In this document: positions 7,402 through 14,246 of the stretch, piece by piece
How positions within the stretch are numbered: position 1 is the stretch's first letter
Layout of the letters: each line of letters starts with the position of its first letter
NCBI GenBank assembly: GCA_905207515.1
Contig: CAJLLK010000018.1
Coordinates: forward strand, 1-18,473
Direction: 5' to 3'
DNA length: 18,473 bases
Origin: an uncultured Christensenella sp.
GTDB lineage: Bacteria > Bacillota > Clostridia > Christensenellales > UBA1242
Position numbers and translations under genes: made by a program
Notes under the pieces: generated by a model
The model's database searches: none
Told to the model about the DNA's origin: nothing
What the model saw: the letters and a program-made list of their open reading frames with translations, nothing else

Positions 7402-8511
7402 CTAATTTGATTTGTTTGAATTTATGGTCGAACTATCGATTTTTCCGTCATTTATAAAATAAAGTTTGCCATCAATTTTTCTTTCGTCCGTGCAAGTGAT
7501 GAAGGTTTGCGTTCTGCCGACAAACTTCAAAAGCCTTTTTTGTCTGTCCAAATCAAGTTCGCTGAAAACATCGTCTAAAAGCAAAATTGGATAATCTCCA
7601 TTGATGTTGAACATATTTTCAAGCTCGGCAAGCTTGAGTGAAAGTGCAACCGTTCGCTGTTGACCTTGGGAACCAAAGGCTTTCACTTCAACATCATTTA
7701 AGAAAATGTCGATGTCATCTCTGTGCGTTCCTATGCTGGTGTAACCAAGTTTGAAATCTTTTTCTAAATTCTTTTTCAAAAGTTTGGTCATGTTTGTTTC
7801 AAAATTTTCATCTAAATTTACCGAGCATCCACACTTATATTTTAACGAAAGCTTTTCTTTGCCATTGCTGATATAGTTGTGTGCCTTTTCTGCATAAGGA
7901 ACAATGTTTTCAACAAATTTATTTCTTTCAAATGCAATAAATTTTGCAGATGTGACAAGCGCTCTGTCCCAAATGTCAATTGTTTCTTTCACCACATCAA
8001 TTGAAGAACTCGTCTTCAACAATTTGTTTCGGTTTGCCAAAATTTTTTCGTATCTTGAAAGTTGATAAAAATATTTTTTGTTATTTTGTGAGATGTCGAT
8101 GTCCATAAACTTTCTTCGCTCTTCTGGGCTTTCTCTGACAAGCTTGAGCTCTTGTGGAGAAAAGAAAACAATGTTTATCTCTCCAATAAGTTCTCCAATT
8201 TTTCTGATAGGAAGTTTGTTTATTTTGATGTTTTTTTTCTGAGATTTGAAAAGATTTATCTCCACATCCAAATCTCTATATTTTTTGTTTGCCACAAGCT
8301 TTATGCTCGAACTTTCTTCTCCCCATTTGATAAGGTCTTTGTCTTTGCAAGATTTAAAACTCTTTCCAATGCAACAATAATAAATGCTCTCAAGAAGATT
8401 GGTCTTTCCTTGAGCATTTTTCCCTATGAAAATATTGACTTTGTCATCAAACTTTACATTCAGACTTGAATAATTTCTGAAGTTTTTTATTGAGAGCTGT
8501 TCTATTTTCAT
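7402..8511 (-). CDS. recF: DNA replication and repair protein RecF
   Basis: 369 residues, the usual length. RecF is an SMC/ABC-type ATPase that helps load RecA at single-strand gaps. Visible motifs are the family N-terminus MKIEQLSIKNFRNY, Walker A GKNAQGKT (30-37), ABC signature SQGQQR (281-286) and Walker B LLLDDVFSELD (310-320). The frame is open 21 codons further upstream, but those codons overlap the promoter region and the family N-terminus begins at ATG 8509-8511. That ATG has no ribosome site, and the -10 box ends 7 nt before it. In most Firmicutes recF lies downstream of dnaN in the same direction; here it is divergent from dnaA. No terminator is visible before the next gene. Confidence 0.96.
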   Translation of the reverse strand: MKIEQLSIKNFRNYSSLNVKFDDKVNIFIGKNAQGKTNLLESIYYCCIGKSFKSCKDKDLIKWGEESSSIKLVANKKYRDLDVEINLFKSQKKNIKINKLPIRKIGELIGEINIVFFSPQELKLVRESPEERRKFMDIDISQNNKKYFYQLSRYEKILANRNKLLKTSSSIDVVKETIDIWDRALVTSAKFIAFERNKFVENIVPYAEKAHNYISNGKEKLSLKYKCGCSVNLDENFETNMTKLLKKNLEKDFKLGYTSIGTHRDDIDIFLNDVEVKAFGSQGQQRTVALSLKLAELENMFNINGDYPILLLDDVFSELDLDRQKRLLKFVGRTQTFITCTDERKIDGKLYFINDGKIDSSTINSNKSN

Positions 8512-8518
8512 CAAGCTT

Positions 8519-8547
8519 ATTTTATCACATTTTTTTTTATAATTCAA
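8519..8547 (-). promoter_or_regulatory. Promoter of recF (extended -10, leaderless geometry)
   Basis: Minus strand: -35 TTGAAT (8547-8542), 17-bp spacer, TGA then -10 TAAAAT (8524-8519), seven bases (AAGCTTG) and the ATG. Its -35 box is 6 bp from the -35 box of the divergent dnaA promoter. Confidence 0.6.
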
Positions 8548-8553
8548 ACTCGC

Positions 8554-8582
8554 TTGACAATTTATTTTTTTCAACTTATAAT
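8554..8582 (+). promoter_or_regulatory. Promoter of dnaA (full consensus)
   Basis: TTGACA (8554-8559), 17-bp spacer, TATAAT (8577-8582): both hexamers match consensus. The leader to the ATG at 8617 is about 28 nt and carries GGAGA as ribosome site. I see no DnaA box in this spacer, so autoregulation by upstream boxes is not supported here. Confidence 0.8.
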
Positions 8583-8616
8583 TTTTTTATTATCAAAACT
8601 TATATGGAGATTTTTT

Positions 8617-9960
8617 ATGCAAGATATCAACGTCATTTGGCAACAAATTTTGGAAAAATTGGAACTGAGAATTTCTTCTGTTTCGTTTATGCTCTGGATA
8701 AAGACCATCAAACCGATTGAAATCGACGACAAAGACAATTTTATCATCGCCGCTCAGTCGGTCTCGGCAAAAAATCAGATTTTGAGAAACTTTGTCGACA
8801 AAATTGGAGATTGTTGTTTTGAAATCGTCGGAAAACCACTGAAAATTGTTGTGCTTGACCCAAATGAAGAAATAGATTATCTCAAAAGCAACAAAGTGGA
8901 AGAAAAATCTGTCGCTCAGGAAGAAAAAAATCCTTTTGTGGAAAAATTCACTTTTGACAATTTCGTCGTCGGAAAAAGCAACCAATTTGTCTATGCCGCC
9001 GCACGAACAGTGGCTGAACACCCTGGCAAAAGATATAACCCACTTTTCATTTATGGTGGCGTTGGACTTGGAAAAACCCATCTTCTGCACGCAATTGGAA
9101 ATTATTTGAGAGAATTTTCTCCAAAACTTAAAATCATGTATACAACCTGTGAACAGTTTACAAACGACTATATTTCTTCTCTCTATTCTCCGACCAAAAA
9201 CAAAGCGGTCATGGAATTTCGTGGAAAATATCGAAATTTGGATGTTTTGATGGTGGACGACATTCAATTCATCTCAAACAAAAAAGAAACTCAAGAAGAA
9301 TTTTTCCACACTTTCAACGAACTTATCTTAAGCAACAAACAAGTTATCATCTGTTCTGATCGACCACCGAAAGATATTCCGACTTTGGAAGACAGACTTC
9401 GCTCTCGTTTTGCAAGTGGACTCATTCATGACATCCAAAAGCCTGACATTGAAACGCGAATTGCCATTTTACATAAGAAAAGCCAATTGGAAAAATATTA
9501 TGCCGAAGATGATGTGATAAATTATATTGCCGAACACGTGGACACAAACATCAGAGAACTTGAAGGCAAACTTTCGGAAGTTTATTTCTTGGCAACGCTC
9601 AATGGCAAAAAAGTGGCAACCATGGATGAAGTGAAAGACATCTTTTCAAATCAACAAGAAGAAATAAAAAATTCACTTTCTCCTGACAAGATAATTTCAG
9701 TCGTTTGCGACTATTTCAATGTTTCTTATCAAGACTTGATTGGAAAGAAAAAGAGTAAAGAAATTGTTGAACCTAGAATGATTTCAATTTATCTTATAAG
9801 CGAGCTTTTAAATCTTCCACTTGTCAACATCGGCAAAATTTTTGGCGGAAGAGACCACACAACAATCATGCATTCAAGAGACAAAATCACTCAAGATTTG
9901 AAGACAAACAAAAAAACTCAAACGCTTGTCAATGAAATAAAAAACATGCTGGCTTCATAA
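8617..9960 (+). CDS. dnaA: Chromosomal replication initiator protein DnaA
   Basis: 447 residues. AAA+ ATPase that binds DnaA boxes and opens the origin. Domain I is at about 1-80 (WQQILEKLELRISSVSF). A short linker (about 81-108) is followed by the AAA+ domain with Walker A GGVGLGKTH (147-155), Walker B LMVDDIQF (211-218) and the sensor region DRPPKDIPTLEDRLRSRF (248-265). Domain IV ends with the DNA-binding signature GGRDHTTIMHS (410-420). The start was taken at ATG 8617 because GGAGA lies about 7 nt upstream and the N-terminus then matches the family. An in-frame ATG at 8554 overlaps the -35 box and is rejected. The linker domain II is short for a Firmicutes DnaA. The gene is followed by the box-rich spacer rather than directly by dnaN. 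Confidence 0.98.
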   Translation: MQDINVIWQQILEKLELRISSVSFMLWIKTIKPIEIDDKDNFIIAAQSVSAKNQILRNFVDKIGDCCFEIVGKPLKIVVLDPNEEIDYLKSNKVEEKSVAQEEKNPFVEKFTFDNFVVGKSNQFVYAAARTVAEHPGKRYNPLFIYGGVGLGKTHLLHAIGNYLREFSPKLKIMYTTCEQFTNDYISSLYSPTKNKAVMEFRGKYRNLDVLMVDDIQFISNKKETQEEFFHTFNELILSNKQVIICSDRPPKDIPTLEDRLRSRFASGLIHDIQKPDIETRIAILHKKSQLEKYYAEDDVINYIAEHVDTNIRELEGKLSEVYFLATLNGKKVATMDEVKDIFSNQQEEIKNSLSPDKIISVVCDYFNVSYQDLIGKKKSKEIVEPRMISIYLISELLNLPLVNIGKIFGGRDHTTIMHSRDKITQDLKTNKKTQTLVNEIKNMLAS

Positions 9961-9961
9961 G

Positions 9962-10203
9962 TTTTCCACAAATCAAAAAAGTTATGTGCACAACTTTTCT
10001 CACTTTTCCACAAAGTTATACACATTTTTACATTGAAAAAATTTGCTTATTTTGTAGATTTTGTTCGCTTTCAAACACTAAATATAGTGTCACAAGAAAA
10101 TTTTGTTAAAGTTATGCACATTTCTACATCGCCTTATTAAGAGTGATATTATTTAAATAAAATTTTTAAATAAAAAATTTAGTATCGCGTGTGTGTGCGT
10201 GCA
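9962..10203 (+). other. oriC: Probable chromosomal replication origin (oriC) between dnaA and dnaN
   Basis: The 357-bp spacer 9961-10317 holds no gene. Five DnaA-box-like 9-mers are visible: TTTTCCACA at 9962-9970 and 10004-10012, TTGTGCACA on the minus strand at 9985-9993, TTATACACA at 10016-10024 and TTATGCACA at 10112-10120. Each differs from TTATCCACA by one or two bases. An extremely AT-rich stretch at about 10134-10184, suited to be the unwinding element, follows the last box. Next comes an 18-bp alternating pyrimidine-purine tract at 10186-10203. Gene directions diverge around this region. Position and composition resemble Bacillus-type origins, where unwinding occurs downstream of dnaA. 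I see no equivalent box cluster upstream of dnaA. Confidence 0.82.
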
Positions 10204-10251
10204 GAAGAAAAATCAGAGAAAAAAAATAATTGAAAAATCTCAAATAGAATT

Positions 10252-10279
10252 TTGACTTTTTGTGGCGATGTGTTATAAT
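10252..10279 (+). promoter_or_regulatory. Promoter of dnaN
   Basis: TTGACT (10252-10257), 16-bp spacer, TGT plus TATAAT (10274-10279). The leader of about 32 nt contains AAAGGAG. dnaN thus has its own promoter to the right of the origin elements. Confidence 0.7.
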
Positions 10280-10317
10280 TGAACTGTAAAAATTGAAAAA
10301 CCTAAAGGAGCAGAAAA

Positions 10318-11418
10318 ATGTTAGTATCATGTCATGGAATTGAACTTTCAGACGCTTTCTTAAGTGTCAGCAAGGCCATTTCAAACAAAATCACAAATCC
10401 TATTTTGGAAGGCATTAAGATCGTTGCTGAAGACGACACCTTGACTTTCAGCGCAACAGACACAGAACTTTCCATTGAAAAAAAAATCAAAGCAAACATC
10501 AAAACAGAAGGTGAAGCTGTTGTTCCGGGAAAGTTTATCACTGAATTTATCAAAAAACTCACAAACGAAATGATTGAACTTGAGCTTAATGACAGAAACC
10601 AAATGATAATCAAATATGACGACAGTCAAAGCATCATTCAGTGTTACAATGTTTCAGAATATCCATCTTTCAAAAAAGTGGAAACAATGGAATATTTTGG
10701 AATAACAAAAAAAGACTTGAAAACAATCATAAACAAAACCATTTTTTCAGTTGCTGTAGACGACAGCAGGCCAATTTTGAAAGGTGTTTTGTTTGACATC
10801 GACAAAAACACTTTGAATTCCATTGCGCTTGATGGCTATAGACTTGCCAAAGTGAAGAAGAACATCATCTCAAATTTGACAATGAACATCGTTATTCCTG
10901 CAAAGAGTTTGTCAGAAATTTCTCGTCTGTTGGATGACAGTGATGACATCATCAATGTTTATGTTGACAAAAGCACATTGATGGTGGATTTTGGAGACAC
11001 AAAACTGACAACCAGACTTTTGGAAGGTGATTTTGTAAACTATAAACAAATCATTGCTGCAAATTATGAAACAGTTTGCGTGATAAACAAAGTTCAGTTT
11101 GAAGACGCTCTTGAAAGAGCTTCACTTCTTTCAAAAGTGGGTCAAGGAAACTGCGTCAAGTTTGAAGTTAAAGAAAAAAATCTTTGCATAACTTCAAATT
11201 CAGAACTTGGAAATGTCAAAGAAAATGTCCCTATCAACATGACAGGAAAAGAACTTTTGATTGCCTTCAATGCAAGATATTTCATTGAAAATCTTAAAGC
11301 AAACAGTGATGAGTTTGTGAAAATTTGCTTCAATGCTCCTGCAAACCCTTGTGTCATTGTTCCTGTGGAAGGAGATGAATTTTTGTATTTGATTTTGCCA
11401 GTGAGAATGATTGGTTAG
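10318..11418 (+). CDS. dnaN: DNA polymerase III beta subunit (sliding clamp)
   Basis: 366 residues, the usual length. It forms the dimeric ring that tethers DNA polymerase III to DNA and recruits repair factors. Typical text is visible in all three clamp domains: ITNPILEGIKIVAEDDTLTF near the N-terminus, the middle DSRPILKGVLFDI and ALDGYRLA, and the final LYLILPVRM that forms the partner-binding pocket region. ATG 10318 is preceded by AAAGGAG at about 8 nt. The gene has its own promoter and its own terminator 1 bp after the stop, so it is a single-gene unit. This differs from the common dnaA-dnaN operon, and recF is not downstream. Confidence 0.97.
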   Translation: MLVSCHGIELSDAFLSVSKAISNKITNPILEGIKIVAEDDTLTFSATDTELSIEKKIKANIKTEGEAVVPGKFITEFIKKLTNEMIELELNDRNQMIIKYDDSQSIIQCYNVSEYPSFKKVETMEYFGITKKDLKTIINKTIFSVAVDDSRPILKGVLFDIDKNTLNSIALDGYRLAKVKKNIISNLTMNIVIPAKSLSEISRLLDDSDDIINVYVDKSTLMVDFGDTKLTTRLLEGDFVNYKQIIAANYETVCVINKVQFEDALERASLLSKVGQGNCVKFEVKEKNLCITSNSELGNVKENVPINMTGKELLIAFNARYFIENLKANSDEFVKICFNAPANPCVIVPVEGDEFLYLILPVRMIG

Positions 11419-11446
11419 AAAAAGCGCCCAAAGTGGCGTTTTTTTT
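11419..11446 (+). terminator. Intrinsic terminator of dnaN
   Basis: AAAAAGCGCC (11419-11428), a 6-base loop, then GGCGTTTTTTTT. The stem pairs CGCC with GGCG, one G-U, then A-T pairs. It sits directly after the TAG stop. Confidence 0.82.
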
Positions 11447-11450
11447 GATA

Positions 11451-11479
11451 TTGACATTTTGAAAGAAAAATGATAAAAT
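11451..11479 (+). promoter_or_regulatory. Promoter of the ankyrin-repeat gene
   Basis: TTGACA (11451-11456), 17-bp spacer, TGA plus TAAAAT (11474-11479). It starts about 5 bp after the dnaN terminator. The predicted leader to the ATG at 11498 is only about 12 nt, with GGAG almost at its 5' end. Confidence 0.68.
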
Positions 11480-11497
11480 AAAGCATGGAGAAAGTTT

Positions 11498-11950
11498 ATG
11501 AACATTGAAAGAGCAATAAAAAACAATGAAACTTTTATGATTATAAATTATTGTGAAGACAAAAATCTTTTGAACAGTTTTGTCAGAGAAAATGTGACCG
11601 CTTTGGATTTGGCAGCAGAATATGGTTCACACATCATGGTTCACATGATGCTTAAATATGGCGCTGACGCAAAGAAAACATCTGTGCTTTGTTCTTTTAT
11701 GAAAAACAAAAATCCAGACAGAAGAATTTTGAAATTATTGCTTGACTATGGAGCAAAAATTGATGCAAAGGATGAGAACGGAAAGACCGCAACAGAACTT
11801 GCAGAACTTGCCATGAAAGACTGTTTAGACAAAGAAAAAGCGGCAGTTTCGAAAAACGACAGCATCTTTTTCAAAAGAAGAGCAGCAAAATATAAAGAAT
11901 ATATTGAATTGATTGAAAAATATCGAAAATCAGATGAAAAAACTTTATAA
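11498..11950 (+). CDS. Small ankyrin-repeat protein
   Basis: 150-residue soluble protein. Two ankyrin-like units are visible: NVTALDLAAEYGSHIMVHMML-KYGADAK at about 32-60, and RRILKLLLDYGAKIDAKDENGKTATELAELA at about 75-105. The last 45 residues are Lys/Glu-rich and probably helical. There is no signal peptide or membrane segment. Ankyrin repeats bind other proteins; the partner is unknown. GGAG about 7 nt upstream supports the ATG at 11498. The gene has its own promoter and a terminator-like hairpin downstream, so it stands alone between dnaN and rpmH. Ankyrin genes are not a usual part of origin regions, so this is likely a lineage-specific insertion. Confidence 0.8.
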   Translation: MNIERAIKNNETFMIINYCEDKNLLNSFVRENVTALDLAAEYGSHIMVHMMLKYGADAKKTSVLCSFMKNKNPDRRILKLLLDYGAKIDAKDENGKTATELAELAMKDCLDKEKAAVSKNDSIFFKRRAAKYKEYIELIEKYRKSDEKTL

Positions 11951-12018
11951 TCAACCATTTTTAAGTAAGGAAACATCGGAAGAAAAAATGTTTTTGACAA
12001 AATCAACAAAATAAAAAC

Positions 12019-12069
12019 AAACTTTGTTTGAAAATGCTTACATTTGCAGTTGACAAACAAAGTTTTTTT
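12019..12069 (+). terminator. Probable terminator of the ankyrin gene, overlapping the rpmH promoter
   Basis: A perfect 12-bp inverted repeat, AAACTTTGTTTG (12019-12030) and CAAACAAAGTTT (12054-12065), is followed by a T run to 12069. The 23-nt loop is long but contains a nested hairpin, AAATG (12032-12036) with CATTT (12041-12045). The right arm overlaps the -35 box of rpmH. Confidence 0.6.
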
Positions 12070-12078
12070 AAGTATAAT
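12050..12078 (+). promoter_or_regulatory. Promoter of the rpmH-rnpA-yidD-yidC operon (full consensus)
   Basis: TTGACA (12050-12055), 17-bp spacer, TATAAT (12073-12078): both hexamers match consensus, as expected for a ribosomal protein gene. The leader of about 50 nt ends with AAGGAG before the rpmH ATG. Most of the spacer is the right arm and T run of the preceding hairpin. Confidence 0.82.
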
Positions 12079-12134
12079 AAATCTCGAACCGTTTGCAATA
12101 GGAAATTTTGCAAGAAAAATTTAAGGAGAAAAAA

Positions 12135-12269
12135 ATGAAAAGAACATTACAACCAAAAAAGAGACAAAGACAAAAAGTTCATGGCTTCCGTGAAAGAATG
12201 AGAACTAAGGGCGGAAGAAATGTTTTGAAAAGACGCAGAAACAGAGGCAGAAAACAACTGGCTGCTTAA
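12135..12269 (+). CDS. rpmH: 50S ribosomal protein L34
   Basis: 44 residues: MKRTLQPKKRQRQKVHGFRERM at the start, then the family's RTKGGRNVLKRRRNRGRKQL. L34 is a small, highly basic protein of the large ribosomal subunit. Length and sequence match closely. AAGGAG lies about 7-9 nt before the ATG at 12135. It is first in an operon with rnpA, yidD and yidC, the usual order. The stop is 11 bp before the rnpA ATG. Confidence 0.97.
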   Translation: MKRTLQPKKRQRQKVHGFRERMRTKGGRNVLKRRRNRGRKQLAA

Positions 12270-12280
12270 AAAGAGTGAAG

Positions 12281-12613
12281 ATGGATCACAGACTTAGAAA
12301 AAACAGTCAGTTTGGTTATATCTACAAAAAAGGTGAAAGAACACACACTGAAAACTTCACCCTTTTTGCAGTGAAAAGCAAATATGAGGCCTATAGAATT
12401 GGTTTTTCCATAAACAAAAAACTTGGCAAGGCAAACAAAAGAAATTTGTTGAAAAGAAGGATGAGAGAAATCTGCAGGATATATCTTCAAATTCCTTCTT
12501 TTTGTAATTATGTCATCATGGCAAAGGAAAAAGCAGTTGAGCTTTCTTTTGAAGAATTGAAGAAAGAACTTGCTTTGTTGTTTAAAAAATATGAAAAGAA
12601 AAAACATTCTTAA
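12281..12613 (+). CDS. rnpA: Ribonuclease P protein component
   Basis: 110 residues with the start used here. It binds RNase P RNA and helps it remove 5' leaders from precursor tRNAs. The start MDHRLRKNSQFGYIYKKG and the RNA-binding signature KRNLLKRRMREICR (about residues 53-66) are diagnostic. A GTG two codons upstream (12275) is also in frame. ATG 12281 is preferred because AAGAG lies about 6 nt before it and it gives the family-like N-terminus, but the GTG cannot be excluded. The 3' end overlaps yidD by 23 bp. Confidence 0.95.
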   Translation: MDHRLRKNSQFGYIYKKGERTHTENFTLFAVKSKYEAYRIGFSINKKLGKANKRNLLKRRMREICRIYLQIPSFCNYVIMAKEKAVELSFEELKKELALLFKKYEKKKHS

Positions 12614-12854
12614 AAAAATTGCTTTGTTTCCAGTTTATGTTTATAAATATGCCATTTCGCCACTTTTGCCACACTCTTGCATCTTTACGCCAACTTGTTC
12701 GAATTACATGATTAAAGCGGTGGAAGAATTTGGCGTTTTTAAAGGGGTTTGGATTGGAACAAAAAGGCTTTTCAGATGTGTTCCTTGGCAAAAGAAGAGA
12801 GGTTATGATCCCGTTCCAATCAATATAAAAGGAGATAATTTATGGATTTTATAA
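12591..12854 (+). CDS. yidD: Membrane protein insertion efficiency factor YidD
   Basis: 87 residues. YidD assists YidC-dependent insertion of membrane proteins at the inner face of the membrane. The family features are visible: an N-terminal amphipathic/hydrophobic helix (KKIALFPVYVYKYAISPLL), the CIFTPTCSNYMIKAVEEFG motif, then RLFRCVPWQKKRGYDPVP. ATG 12591 gives the family N-terminus and lies inside the end of rnpA. The start further upstream at 12570 adds residues not seen in the family. The 3' end overlaps the yidC start by 13 bp, implying coupled translation along the operon. Confidence 0.94.
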   Translation: MKRKNILKKIALFPVYVYKYAISPLLPHSCIFTPTCSNYMIKAVEEFGVFKGVWIGTKRLFRCVPWQKKRGYDPVPINIKGDNLWIL

Positions 12855-14215
12855 GCACCGCGCTTGTCACACTCAGACAGCCCACTGGTTTTTGGGAAAC
12901 CATTTTAAATGCCTTCAAAAGTGCCACCGGAACGTATATCTTGGCTGTTATCTTGCTTGCGTTAATTGTCAGAATTTTGTTTTCTCTTGTCGACATCATA
13001 AACAAAAAAGTCAACATGAAAAACATGGACATCAATGCCAAAATGCGACCAGAACTTGAAGCTATTCAAAAAAAATATGGAAATGACCAAAGAGTTCTCC
13101 AACAAAAAACCAATGAGATTTACAAGAAATATCAGTTTTCCATGATGAGCACCTGCCTGCCAATGCTCGTGACAATGATTTTGCAATTTGTTGTGTTTTT
13201 GACACTTTGGAATTCTCTTCAGGCAGTTTCAAATTACAACATTTCTTATCAATATGAAAACATGAAATCGCTCTATGCCAATGTTGTGGCACTGAACGAA
13301 GAAAACACTCTGTCAGATGTCTTGAGCCGTTATGCAGACAAAGAATTCGGAACAGATTACAACATCACGATTGACGGCATAACTGTCGGAGATGACGGAG
13401 TGAGATATTTGAACTACACTTTCACATCCACCGAAACAACAGAAGACAACTTCAGCGGAAAAATAAAGTATAACGACGAATGGACCAACGAAGAAATTTC
13501 TGCTTTGCTTGACAGATATGTTGTTGTTCCACAAGAAGAAAATCCAGAAACTTCTACCGAACAACCTGAAGGCGATGAAACGACAGAAACGCCAGCAGAA
13601 GATCCAATTGAATATGTCGACACTGGATTTAATGAAGTTTTCAGAACATTGGCTGAAAATGCTGTCAGAGAAGAGTTTTTGGCGACCCAAGAGAGCTTTT
13701 TGTGGATAAAGAACATTTATAGGTCAGAATCTCCGTCTTCTCCACTTTTCACAGAGAGTGAAATCACTGGTTATTTGTCGAACTTCTATAGTGAAGAAGA
13801 AAAAGAAATGGAAGAAACCTATCACTATGAAGAAAAAATATTCAATTATGTGATTGAAGAAAACGCCGAACTTTCTGACATTAAAGCACAAAATAATGGT
13901 TATTACATTTTGACAATCATTGCAGTTTTGACTTCTTTCTTGTCCATTTGGCTTTCAAACAAGCTTATGAAAAACAAAAACCAACCAGCTCAGCCAGGCA
14001 ACAAAATCATGTATTTCATCATGCCAATCATCATCGGCATCTTCACATTTATGTACACAAGTTTGTTTGCAATCTATTTGATTGTCGGCCAACTTGTCAA
14101 CATGGCTCTCACTCCACTCACAACTTTGATTGTGAAAAAATGGATTGCTTCAGACGCTAAGAAGAAAAAAGAAAAAGATGTGATTGAAGTGGATTATAGA
14201 AGAAAAGATATGTAA
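12842..14215 (+). CDS. yidC: Membrane protein insertase YidC/Oxa1 with a large extracytoplasmic insertion
   Basis: 457 residues, whereas Gram-positive YidC proteins are usually about 250-290. The insertase core is present. A membrane helix at about 31-51 carries the groove arginine (Arg44). The cytoplasmic hairpin MRPELEAIQKKYGNDQRVLQQKTNEIYKKY spans 68-97, helix 2 lies at about 103-126, and the FLWIKNI motif is at 286-292. Membrane helices follow at about 353-372 and 389-430, then a basic tail (KKKKEK). Between helix 2 and FLWIKNI there are about 160 residues instead of about 20-30, including a Thr/Glu/Pro-rich stretch at 231-256. A further acidic segment of about 45 residues lies at 305-350. 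These parts should face outside. No lipobox or signal peptide is obvious. AAAGGAG about 8 nt upstream supports the start. It is last in the rpmH operon and is followed by a terminator. Confidence 0.94.
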   Translation: MDFISTALVTLRQPTGFWETILNAFKSATGTYILAVILLALIVRILFSLVDIINKKVNMKNMDINAKMRPELEAIQKKYGNDQRVLQQKTNEIYKKYQFSMMSTCLPMLVTMILQFVVFLTLWNSLQAVSNYNISYQYENMKSLYANVVALNEENTLSDVLSRYADKEFGTDYNITIDGITVGDDGVRYLNYTFTSTETTEDNFSGKIKYNDEWTNEEISALLDRYVVVPQEENPETSTEQPEGDETTETPAEDPIEYVDTGFNEVFRTLAENAVREEFLATQESFLWIKNIYRSESPSSPLFTESEITGYLSNFYSEEEKEMEETYHYEEKIFNYVIEENAELSDIKAQNNGYYILTIIAVLTSFLSIWLSNKLMKNKNQPAQPGNKIMYFIMPIIIGIFTFMYTSLFAIYLIVGQLVNMALTPLTTLIVKKWIASDAKKKKEKDVIEVDYRRKDM

Positions 14216-14218
14216 AAT

Positions 14219-14245
14219 AAAAAGCACCAATTTCGGTGCTTTTTT
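14219..14245. terminator. Bidirectional terminator between yidC and the amidase-like gene
   Basis: AAAAAGCACC (14219-14228), loop AATTTC, GGTGCTTTTTT. A perfect GC-containing stem with T runs on both strands serves the convergent yidC (plus) and amidase-like gene (minus), which end 3 bp and 1 bp away. Confidence 0.88.
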
Positions 14246-14246
14246 G

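Noticed and set aside
8512..8616. TTTATCACA near the recF start as a DnaA box
   Set aside because: It lacks the conserved C-C-A-C-A spacing, is isolated, and overlaps the recF -10 region, so its match is probably chance.
10075..10090. ACACTA-AATA-TAGTGT inverted repeat downstream of dnaA as a terminator
   Set aside because: Short AT-rich stem with no T run after it. It may be a protein-binding site in the origin, but nothing supports a specific call.
11971..11993. AAACAT...ATGTTT as the ankyrin gene terminator
   Set aside because: Weak 6-bp AT-rich stem with a short T run. The 12-bp hairpin at 12019-12065 is a much better candidate.
12093..12113. TTGCAA...TTGCAA hairpin in the rpmH leader as an L34 or rnpA control element
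   Set aside because: TTGCAA is self-complementary, the stem is only 6 bp, and no known leader motif is visible.
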